In this document: one piece after another, positions 47,405-58,100 of the stretch | Layout: the number at the start of each line of letters is the position of its first letter | How positions within the stretch are numbered: the first letter of the stretch is position 1 | Source: Saxidomus purpurata | Taxonomy: Eukaryota > Mollusca > Bivalvia > Venerida > Veneridae | Length of the DNA stretch: 64,000 nucleotides | Assembly: GCA_022818135.1 (NCBI GenBank) | Contig: JAFMSR010000017.1 | Span: forward strand, 5,067,403-5,131,402 | Direction: 5' to 3' | Translations under genes and position numbers: made by a program | The notes under the pieces: generated by a model | What the model was told of the DNA's origin: nothing | Seen by the model: the letters and a program-made list of their open reading frames with translations, nothing else | The model's database searches: none

Positions 47405-47904
47405 AGTAATAATAATTAAATCTTTATTTCAAGAAAGTAGCACAAATAGACATTTATACAAATTTGTATATACATCACAGTTTCATTTTGGCCTTCCGTT
47501 ATTTACAGACAAACGCTCATACAAATACACACATTCACAATATTGCACGCATGCAGATACACTTTCTCACAGTCACACTTTAAACTTGGTTTTATACAAA
47601 ACCCATACACATTAGAAAGTATTTTTTTTTTTTTTATGAATTAGGGTTCATGTATAATTGACAGACACTCAGAAAATAGCACCATAACAGAATAGAATAT
47701 ATTTACAAATTAACCTCATTATAAACTGAATGTGTTACTTGTAAGTATATTAATTTTGATTATGTAACAAATAAAATTTATAATTCTTTTTGAACAACGT
47801 TACAGATTTAGAGTGACGAATATACACTGGAATGTTATTCCAAATGTGTACTGCAGCATATGAAAATGACGAGTTTAATGTATTTGTTTTATGCTTAGGT
47901 AAAG
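47405..47904 (-). pseudogene. 3' end of an L2/CR1-like LINE ORF, interrupted by the fold-back element
   Basis: Minus strand, 47904-47750: LPKHKTNTLNSSFSYAAVHI then WNNIPVYIRHSKSVTLFKKN and a stop TAA (47752-47750), the typical C-terminal FSYxAxxxWNxxP block of CR1/L2-like LINE polyproteins. The 3' UTR ends with AATAAA (about 47426) and an AATAAT-type tail at 47405-47420. The frame continues upstream at 50690-50591 once the fold-back element and one 6-bp duplication are removed. Confidence 0.8.
47899..47904. repeat. Target-site duplication GTAAAG, left copy
   Basis: Identical to 50585-50590 on the other side of the fold-back element. Confidence 0.85.
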
Positions 47905-50584
47905 TATGGAATGCGGGTTGGGACATGCCACTTGCTAATTGCTACTTGCTAATTGCCACTTGCTTATTACTGATTGCAGGTTTGGACATGCCACTTGTTA
48001 TTTGCGACTTACGTATTGCCTATTGCTAGTTGCTAATAGTCACTTGCTTCTTGCTTATTGTCACTTGCTACTTGCTAATTGCTAGTTGATACATGCCACT
48101 TGTTAATTGCCACTTGCTTATACTTAATTGCTACTTGGGATATGCCACTTGGTTATTGCCACTTGCTTATTGCTAGTTGGGACATGCCACTTGCTAATTG
48201 CCACTTGCCATTTGCCAATTGGGACACTTGCTAATTGCCACCTGCCATTTTCTTATTGCTACTTGGGACATGCAACTTGCTAATTGCTAATTGCTACTTG
48301 GGATATGCCACTTGTTAATTGCCACTTGTCATTTGCTAACCGTCATTTGCTTATTGTCACATGCTTATTGCCACTTGCTACTTGCCATTTTCTAAATGCC
48401 TATTATCATTTACTAATTGCCACTTGCTAATTGCTTTTTGCTAATTGCCACTTGCTAATTGCCACTTGCTATTTACTTTCTGCCACTTGTTACTACTTGC
48501 AAGTTACCGTTGGAGTCTTTCAAACGCTATTCAATACGAGAGCAAACACACAACGTATTTTGTATTCAAGCCGTTCTGGGCGATATCTAGATTAATGAAT
48601 AAATTAAAAGATATATGTTGACCAAAAAAGAATCATATTTGATCTATATCTGCTAAAACATTTATTGACTAAAACCCTTCAACTTGTGTAGGATTTGATT
48701 TAGTGTCCCCCTTTCGAAGAGAAGGTGATGCATAGGGATTGCTTTGTTCATTGGTTCGTCTGTCACAAATACTTAACGTTGGCTATAACTGTGCCATTTT
48801 TTAAGATTTCTTCATTAAACTTTCAAATTGTATTGCTTATGACAAAAGGGTCGTGATGCCGCCAATTTTGATAATATGACAAAGTGTAAGAGGGCGACAC
48901 AAGAGTTCTACTGAACACCCATGTAGTTTAGGATAATTAAGGCCTACTTAGTTTGGCGTCCTGAACTAATTCATGTATATAGTGTCGAAGTGGTGCATCC
49001 AACAGAAACAATTACATCTAATTGCTGTCTCGTGTATGCCGCTCAAAATACCTTGTACTTTGTAGGGAACCAATCAATGCAAAATGGTCTGACTGTAACT
49101 CTGCTTTTGTAACGTTGATGCATTGTCAATGTTGACTATGTCCCAACATGGGTGATATAAGGTATATATCTGAACTTTCGGGAGGATAGTACATTTAATA
49201 CAGAAAGTCCTTTGGTTCCCAATGAAGGGTCTCTCTTGTGACAGTTCATTAAAATCATGCAATAATATGGTTATGTACCATTGTGTTTGTAACTATGGTG
49301 CTGGTAGTAAACCATAATTGACCAAGGGTAATCCATGTATACACGTCCTTAATATGGTTTGCAAACATGTAAAATGTAAAAGTAAAATGTTGTTTTTCCT
49401 TGACACATTTAAAGATGATGGTTTAATTATGAAATATTTCAATTGTGGATTTAGAATACAAGATATATCAGCTACACTTTATTACAGGCATGGCATAAGA
49501 AGATTGCTGAATTAGCTATGTTTATAGATATATTTACTTTGAGAATACCCAAGCTATATTACACAATAAGACCATAAATTGTTTGGTAGTTATACCGATA
49601 ACCGATTGGCAACTAGCGATTAGTAACAAGCAAAAGGTAATAAGCAATTAGCAAGTAGCAAGTGGCAACAAGCAATTAACAATAAGCAAGTGGCAGTTAG
49701 CAAGTGACATGTCCCAACTAGCAATAAGCAAGTGGCAAGTAAGTATTAGCAAGTGGCATGTCCCAACTAGCAAATAGCAAATGGCAATTGGCATTTTGCA
49801 AGTGACAATTAACAAGTGGCAATTTGCAATTAGCAAGACCGCAATATGCAAGTGGCAATTAGCAAGTCCTAACCCGCAATTAGCAATAAGCAAGTGGCAA
49901 TTAGCATGTGACAAGTAGCATTTGGCAATAAGCAAGTGGCAATTGACAAAACCACTATAAGCAAGTGGTAATTAGCAAGACGCATGTTTCAACAAGCATT
50001 TAGCAATAAGCAAGTATCAAGTGGCAAGTGACAATTGGCATTTTGCAAGTGACAATTAACAAGTGGCAATTTGCAATTAGCAAGACCGCAATATGCAAGT
50101 GGCAATTAGCAAGTCCTAACCCGCAATTAGCAATAAGCAAGTGGCAATTAGCAAGTGGCAAGTGGCATTTGGCAATAAGCAAGTGGCAATTGACAAAACC
50201 ACTATAAGCAAGTGGTAATTAGCAAGACGCATGTTTCAACAAGCATTTAGCAATAAGCAAGTGGCAATTGACAAAACCACTATAAGCAAGTGGTAATTAG
50301 CAAGACGCATGTTTCAACAAGCATTTAGCAATAAGCAAGTATCAAGTGGCAAGTGACAATTGGCAAAACCGCGATAAGCAAGTGGCAATTAGCAAGTAGC
50401 ATGTTTCAACCAGCATTGATCAATAAGCAAGTGACAAGTAGCTATAGCAATAAACAAGTAGAAAGAAGCAAGTGGCAAATAGCAATTACTAAGTGGCATG
50501 TTTCCACCAGCATTTATCAATAAGTAAGTGGCAATCCGCAAGTAGCAATTAGCAAGTTTGGCATGTCCCAACCCGCATTCCATA
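47905..50584. mobile_element. 2.68-kb fold-back element with minisatellite arms
   Basis: Ends are inverted: TATGGAATGCGGGTTGGGAC at 47905-47924, and its reverse complement at 50565-50584. The left arm (to about 48505) is an array of TTGCCACTTGCTAA-type blocks; the right arm (from about 49606) is the same array in reverse complement. About 1.1 kb of unique sequence separates them. Flanked by GTAAAG on both sides. No transposase frame is seen, so movement would depend on another element. Open frames in the arms are repeat translations. Confidence 0.92.
48506..49605. other. Unique centre of the fold-back element
   Basis: No open frame over 65 codons with recognisable features. 48700-48860 (GTCCCCCTTTCGAAG..GGGATTGCTTTGTTC..GTCTGTCAC) resembles a GTCCGTC-type repeat fragment. 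Confidence 0.5.
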
Positions 50585-50690
50585 GTAAAGACAGGTTATT
50601 GTAATTAATAGATCTAAGAGTGTAGACTTCATCACTGGAAAAGGTTAGCAAGTTACATATATATATTGACACTAGTGTTTTGCAGTTTTA
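50585..50690 (-). pseudogene. Upstream part of the interrupted LINE frame
   Basis: Includes the right GTAAAG duplication (50585-50590). Minus strand reads TFSSDEVYTLRSINYNNLSL, directly in frame with LPKHK at 47903 after removal of the insertion. Confidence 0.75.
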
Positions 50691-51010
50691 TAAACAACAA
50701 GCGCAATGCGATATCTTATTCTATTCAAATAGCTAGGCATGCATGGCTCTTTTATGTGCCAGTTGCTCATTGCTCAGCTAATTTAGGGGTTATCAGGTAT
50801 CAAGGTGAAAACTTCGCATGCGTACATTACCCGAATCATATGATTTATTTCTTGCTAAAATAATTATTTCGATTGTCAATAATGGGCGGGTTTTTATGAC
50901 ACAACAGTTTATAAATGTCAGTCTATTTTTTCATACGTAGATACTAGATAGAGTATTGCATGGTATCCGAATTCTTAAAACAACGTAAATCTACCTATAC
51001 TCATAGGAGC
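50691..51010. other. Spacer, nothing recognised
   Basis: No feature recognised apart from the possible further extension of the LINE remnant. Confidence 0.35.
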
Positions 51011-51434
51011 TTAACTTTCATATTTTACCGCTGAAGTACTCGGTAGACTGAAAAAAGAAAAGGAGTGACATCCGCCATGTTATCCAACACAAACTGCTAA
51101 GAGTGACGTCCCTTTTTTTAGAAAAAACAAAACTTTTTTTTCTGCAACATTTATGGACCGTGTGCTTAATTTGTTCAAATGGTATGGCAAGATAATAGTC
51201 CATGACTGCTTCATTAAAAAAAAATAAACCATTCCGTCAGTTTCTGAAATTGCCACCATACCGTATGTTTACATGTATAGGTTGCGGTTCCATGTTGCGT
51301 CACATTGGTAAACGGAGAACCAGTTTTTGAGGGACGTAACTCTTAGCAGTTTGTGTTTGATAACATGGCGTATGCCACTCCTTTTCTTTTTTCAATCTAC
51401 TGCGGGTACTTCAGCGGTAAAATATGAAAGTTAA
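51011..51434. mobile_element. TTAA-bounded MITE with about 105-bp inverted arms
   Basis: TTAACTTTCATATTTTACCG at 51011-51030 and the reverse complement ending GAAAGTTAA at 51434. Arms 51011-51113 and 51330-51434 match along almost their whole length (AAGGAGTG(A/G)CAT, CTGCTAAGAGT(G/T)ACGTCCC). About 215 bp between them. Ends and TTAA fit piggyBac-type target use. Confidence 0.8.
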
Positions 51435-51613
51435 GATCCGGGGAAAATAAGATCATATTTTGTTAGTTTGGTTCTTAAATAAATGTAAAAAAAAACAAAA
51501 CAAAGCCGGAAAAAGCATAATCCAGACCTCGAGCTCCTATGCCTATACTCTATACTTAAAATAGACACTCTACTTTTTAAATCAACAATTTGAAACAAAT
51601 ACAATGTAATACC

Positions 51614-51975
51614 TTAAAGCTGTTCGCTCCCATATTTTGGTGGAAAAATAAAGTTCTTCAAACTCTCTGAAAATAACATATTTAAGAATGAATTGCCACA
51701 TAAAAATGTTCGAGAATAAACTCCTGTAAAGGATATCTGTGTACTTGAAAGTATGCGCTACCATATTATAAAGCGTTACAAATCCCAATATAAACTAACT
51801 AAGTGTAGCGGTGCCGTTGAACTAAACCTACCAACATTTTCAATTGATTTCTCCAATTTGCTTCATAGATTTTTACTTATGTTGTTGAGTTTAGCCATGA
51901 CACATTTTATGTTTTAAAATATCATTTTTGAAAAAAAAATGAAATTCGCCGGACACTGTGAGCGAGCAGCTTTAA
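51614..51975. mobile_element. TTAA-flanked MITE (GCTGCTCGCTC family), most complete copy
   Basis: TTAAAGCTGTTCGCTCCCAT at 51614 and GAGCGAGCAGCTTTAA ending at 51975. TTAA at both ends. Same family as 23358-23680; partial copies near 58435-58457 (right end) and 61727-61800 (left part). Lies 140 bases upstream of the second IgGFc gene start. Confidence 0.8.
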
Positions 51976-52116
51976 GTATAATTTCATTAAGTGCACAGTC
52001 TTGTAACACTTGTAAAACGGACTACATTGTCTATCTTTGTGAAAAACACATGTGATAGATAACAAAGATAACAGAATAAGTACATATGAAATTATGAACC
52101 AAATAGTTAGAACTAA

Positions 52117-55100
52117 ATGAATCCTACACTAAATATGTTAGCGAGGATATGCATTTTTGTGGTAAGATCATTTATAAATGCAACGAAATTGGTGCAATGT
52201 AAAATTTCTATTTCCAATCAAATCTTTTACAGACGTTTGTCAAAAATAAATAAAGAGAAAAAAAAGCAAGCAGAGTCTTCAACGAGAAAAAATTTGAAAC
52301 CGATATTTTAAACATAACTCGCAATTGTATGAATCTTTCCATCCAGATAAGCTGAATGAAAGAGTCGCGATATTTTCATCTTGTAACAATCATGCCCCTA
52401 TATTTATGTTTTTTTTTCCTCGCAGGTGGTAGTGGTATTGTACGTCGATGGAGAGAACCTATGCTCTGAATGTAAGTACATTCATGTTAGTTTCCCCAAA
52501 ACTGTGCTCGTTGGGTATACAATGATGACCCTGTGGTTCAAATTGTCCCCGCCCTAGGGGTTACATTATATTTAAATATTGGAAACATTTATTTATCTTC
52601 GTGTTAAAAATCACAAGGCTCAGATATTAGATAATTTTGTACGTAATTACCTTGTGTTCCTAAATGCCGCTGGGGTAAAAAATTATCGCGCCATTTAACT
52701 ATATGACTATATGGGAAAACTTAGACCCTATGTTGTTAGAAAGGATTGACACAAGTTTTCAAAATACAGTAATTTCCTGGGACAAGGTCATGGTTCTAAA
52801 AATAGAATCACTGAAAACAGTTATTTTTTTCACAGGTGGCCGGCGCGGGGTTTGGACCCCCATCCCCCAGAGGCCCCTTTACAACCCTGGTACCCCATAT
52901 ACTGATATATTAAAACAAAATAATAAAACAAAACACTTTTTTTTTCACTATATACATGTTGTAGTAAAGGTATAGCACTATCGGACCCTCCGGAAATCAC
53001 GAAAATATACACTGACCTTATTCAACACGGCCGTGTGTTCATAATTTCAGACCGATTTTCAAAAACTTGGTCTTGTTCAACGATATCTGTAAAGTTGGTT
53101 TGCAGTTTGCAGTTCGCGATTCGAATCGCGAACTGGCAACTAAAAAATTCAGTTTGCAGTTCACGATTCGAATCGCGAACTGCGAACTGGCAACTATTCT
53201 ACAGTTCGCAGTTGGCAATTCGAATCACGAACTAAGAATCAGTCATTACTCTTGTTGTTTTTTTTCGGTTTCGAAACAAGGAAATGTCGCTTTTTTAGCT
53301 TCTTACTTGTGTTTGGTATTTTTGCCCTTTTGTTAACATTTTTTAAATACTGCTCTTATTTTTTCTTGTCAAAATGACCGAAAAATGCTTTAATAACAAA
53401 GATAAAACTGCAGGCAATATCTTCTGTTCTTGCAATGTATGAAATGTGTGCAGTACAGATGTCACATTTTGCAAGAATTAATAATTTTTATATACTTCTT
53501 AATGTATGAACTTAAACTATAATATAAATATAAGATACATTCTTAGTAAAAATTACATGTTTTTTTGAATATAAGTAACATAATACTTGAACATGCCTGA
53601 TGCTATTTTTCGTTGTGAACAATTCCTTTTCAGGTGTAGTTTTATGTAAAAAAACTGTTAATGGAGTCTTTTTTGAAAGCCAAAGAGCTTGTCTGTACTT
53701 CTTTTATTGTATCTAAATAAACGGGGTTACCCATAGGGGGCCTCAAATTTAAAAAAAAAAAAAAAAAAAAAAAGAATCACGAACTAGCAACTAGTCTGCA
53801 GTTCGCAATTCGAATAACGAACTGCGAACTGGCAATTACTCTGCAGTTCGCAGTTCGCAATTCGAATCGCGAACTAGCAACTAGTCTGCAGTTCACAATT
53901 CGAATAACGAACTGCGAACTGGCAATTACTCTGCAGTTCGCAGTTCGCAATTCGAATCGCGAACTAGCAACTAGTCTGCAGTTCGCAATTCGAATAACGA
54001 ACTGCGAATTGGCAACTACTCTGCAGTTCGCAGTTTGCAGTTCGCAATTCGAATAGCGAACTGCGAACTGGCAACTAGTCTGAAGTTCGCAGTTCGCAAT
54101 TCGAATCGTGAACTGCGAACTGGCAACTAGTCTGTAGTTTGCAGTTCAAACTGCAAACTGCGAACATGTTTGCAGTTCACAATTTGAATCGAGAACTAGC
54201 AACTAATCTTCATTTGAACGGCTTATTTGGAATAAGAAGTAGTTTGTATTTCGTTTTTCGATTAGGAAACTCATGTAAGGTTTGCAGTTCGCAAAGTTGT
54301 CTGAAAGTCGCAACTTTATCGTGAACTGCAAACTGCAAACTGGTTTGCAGTTCACAATTCGAACTGGCAACGTGTCTGCAGTTCGCAATTCGAATCGCGA
54401 ATCGCGAACTGGCAACTAGTCTGCAGTTCGCAATTCGAATCGCGAACTGCGAACTGGCAACTAGTCTGTAATTCGCAGTTCAAACTGCAAACTGCGAACA
54501 TGTTTGCAGTTCACAATTTGAATCGAGAACTGGCAACTAATCTTCATTTGAACGGCTAATTGGGAATGAGAAGTTGTTGGTATTTCGTTATTTGATTAGG
54601 AAACTCATGTTAGGTCTGCAGTTCGCAAATTGTTCGAATTGCGAATTGCGAACTGCGAACTAGATGCCAGTTCGCAGTTCGCGATTCGAATTGCAAACTG
54701 CAGATTAGTTGCTAGTTCGCGATTCGAATTGCGAACTGCGAACTGCAGACTAGTTACCAGTTGGCAGTTCGCTATTCGAATCGCGAACTGCAAACTGATT
54801 TCTTAGTTGCCAGTTCGCGATTCGAATTGCGAACTGCGAACTGCAAACCAACTTTACGGATATTGTTCAACGTAGAAATATATACTCTGTAACATTTTGC
54901 ATATATTTGGGTCATAAATAGCTCTCGCAAAATGCAGCTTGTAAATTTCAGTTTACACTACAGTAGTTAGTTTGGCTATCTGCTTCCCATCATTATCTTA
55001 AATGAATGTAATCCAGAAAGCCTGCAAATCATCAGCAAGTCGTACTTACACTGTAAAGAACAACGAGTGCAAATATATACACGTACATTTTGTATCTGAC

Positions 55101-58100
55101 TTATTGTAGTTTTCCTACTACTGTAACAGTAGATAGATGTCTTCTACAAATAGTGATAAAACTGTACAATGTTTTCAGCATCTTATGGTACAGACTTTAT
55201 TTTGGGTTTCATGGACATGCCATACTATTCGTCAAGAACCATGATAACGGAACCAACTTTGAAAATACGCGTAACAAGCAAATCTTCCACCAGCTTCTAT
55301 GTCACTATTTCCGGCACCAATTCAGCAAGCAAAACTTCAACTTGGATTACCAAGAGGCACCGTCTTTACAAATCAGAGGAAATTTCATTTAATTCTTCCT
55401 TCATAAACAAATATCAAGACGACAACGTAAAGAATTCCATTCGAATCACATCGCTCCGCCCAATAGCTGTTTTGGCTGTCTACAATACCAATTCCTACAT
55501 TGTGGCAAACCCAATCTTGCCAGTCACCGCACTGTCGAGTTCATATGTCTTGCCCTCATACCCTCCGAACTCAGTCAGTTACAGTGAAGCGCAGGTCCTT
55601 ATAATTGCGCTCCACGACTCGACTGTAGTTCGTTTTGAAGGCTACGACTTATCGCTGACAAAAACCTTAAACCAGAATGAGACTTACGTTAGTCAAATGC
55701 GCCAAGATCTCAGCGGCACTTCTGTTACAAGCAACCACCCAGTTGCCATGTTTACCTCTGTAACGAAGGGATACAGCTATTCTTCTTCTCATGATAAAAC
55801 CATGTTCCTGTCTATGCAGGTTCCACCAGTAGGTAAAACAGCATTCCATTTCGTCGTACCTGCGCTACCAAATGAAATTAAATCGTACAAAGTTCGCATA
55901 TATGCAGCACAAGAAGCACGAGTTGAACTACACTCTTCTTCAAGTAGCACGAAACATATGCATGTGTATGAAAAAATTTATTACGAGTATGTCGCTAAAG
56001 GTTCAAGTACACTAGAAATTCTATCGGACAAACCACTCCTGGTTGTACAAATAGCTCTAGATTATCTCGGACGGGCAATGTACATGACCAATATACCAGC
56101 TGTGTCGCAATATCTTAGCTCCTACTTGACCGATCACGCACAGTCTCACACCAACAGCGAGTCATGGACCTATGTGATCACTATCCGGTATGAAGAGGCA
56201 CTAGGTTTACTTGTGAACGGAAACCCGGCATTACATAATCCAGAGCTGGTATGCTACTTTTATATCATTCATGTCTATAGCTATCATGATTTATACATTA
56301 CAATTTACATAGATCTTAAAGATTCAAATTGTTTACATTGAAAATTATGTGGGGCTCGTTTTGGGGAGGCTGCTTTTTTGGTACGTGGCTTTCCCTGTTT
56401 GATATTATTTTTGTTTTTTTGTTTGTATCTATAAATAAGTATTATAAATTACAAAAGAAATATCTCAGATAAAACGCATGCAGCAAAGCTGATAATTGTA
56501 ATTCCTCATACCAACCAGTATTCCTGGTACATGTACGTACCACAGTATAGAAACCGATTTTACACTAACCGGATATAGCGATGCGAAAACCGATCATCAT
56601 GAATCGGAAACATCACCGTTTTTTACTTTCTTTTAAGAGATACATACCTTATAGTAAGCAAAATAATTTAAGCAGCTGTTGGTGCTTATACATATTAAAA
56701 AATGACACAGCCGAAAATCACAAAGCAATCAATGGGACAGTTGGAAAACACCCGGAATCTCCGTAACATTTGTCACTTTTATTGCAATAAATCCTGTGTT
56801 TTTGGTAAATGTATTATTTGATAATGATATTTGACATGCAATACTGCAATTTACACCAAATTCTACAGCGTATTCTGACTTAAAATTGTTTGAAATTGTG
56901 AAATTTATTTTGCGGCTACAGACCGTACTATGAGCATGTTGCATGGTTCTAGGGCAATATAGTAAAACGTATGTACGGTCCCTTCAATGTAAATATTGTT
57001 CTTCGTGGTATTTGCAATTATGATTGAAGGCACCCACATTATATTTTCATCACCTGTTTGTATGTCCGTCACAGGAAACATTTTCTCCATTTTTTGCAAA
57101 TCAATAAAAATAATAATTATTGTATGCTTTCATTGAAATACAATAATTTAACAGAGGAAAGATAAGATAATTAACACGTCGAACAGTTTTCATTCGATCT
57201 TCACCAAACTTGCTGAACACGTTTGTGGGCATAACGTTTGTCGGCATAATGTCTGGGCCAAGTTCGATAAGCAGCAAAATCACCCAAGGCACGTTTTGTG
57301 TATTGCATTTGTGTATTGCCTTTCAATAATTGAAGAATGACGAAATTAGCCTTGTCAGCTCAATAGTTCAAACAGATGAATAAGTGTTGTCCGCTCTACA
57401 GAGTTATGCCTCCTTCCTACCATTTTTTGACAGTCTGTCAGTCTTGTTTGAAATCGCTAGAAATGCATAGTTTAATCAATTCAGACAATACAGGCAACTG
57501 GTGAACTTGTACTATAAACCATATAAATTTCGATCACACAGTTGTGCAGAATTTCGACTATTTCGGCTCAGCCGTATTAAGCTCGCTTTTGACCGGAAGA
57601 TGGTAAGGTAAGCTTTCAACCTCTGATGTAATGACAAGTAGAATTTAAAACATTTTTCGGATAGACAATTTTATTATTAGCGGCCTTTTAATTTGATAAT
57701 CAAAACTGCATGAAAATGGTCAATAAAATATTCGTGCGTTTTCAGTCTTTAATGAAGGGTTTTATAATGTATATAATACGATAAAAGTTAATACCTCCAA
57801 ACTAATGTTAAGTATAAGTGTAGATTGATTATACTTTCTCGTTTAGTGAATAACGGTCAATATTCCAAGTAATGTATTTGATAAGAAAAACAAGGATTGT
57901 CATTCACGATCGTTTTTCGCATTGCTAAATGATTTGTTTCTCTACTACGGGTATATGCAAGTTATATGCAAAATGTTTACTGTGTACGTAGTGCATTCTC
58001 AAAAAAGTAAAATTCTGTTTTAATACAGGTTGCACACAGAACTCCACTTGGCAATTATACGATTTTTACGATACCTATGACGTCACACTATGTTGTGTCA

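Noticed and set aside
47905..50584. CRISPR-like array
   Set aside because: Short repeats with variable spacing, but no fixed spacers, inverted between the two arms, and the genome is eukaryotic; it is a fold-back element.
52426..52471. Alternative last exon of IgGFc copy 1
   Set aside because: It can be read that way in another phase, but as exon 2 of copy 2 it has donor and acceptor, and gives a leader matching copy 1 in position and phase.
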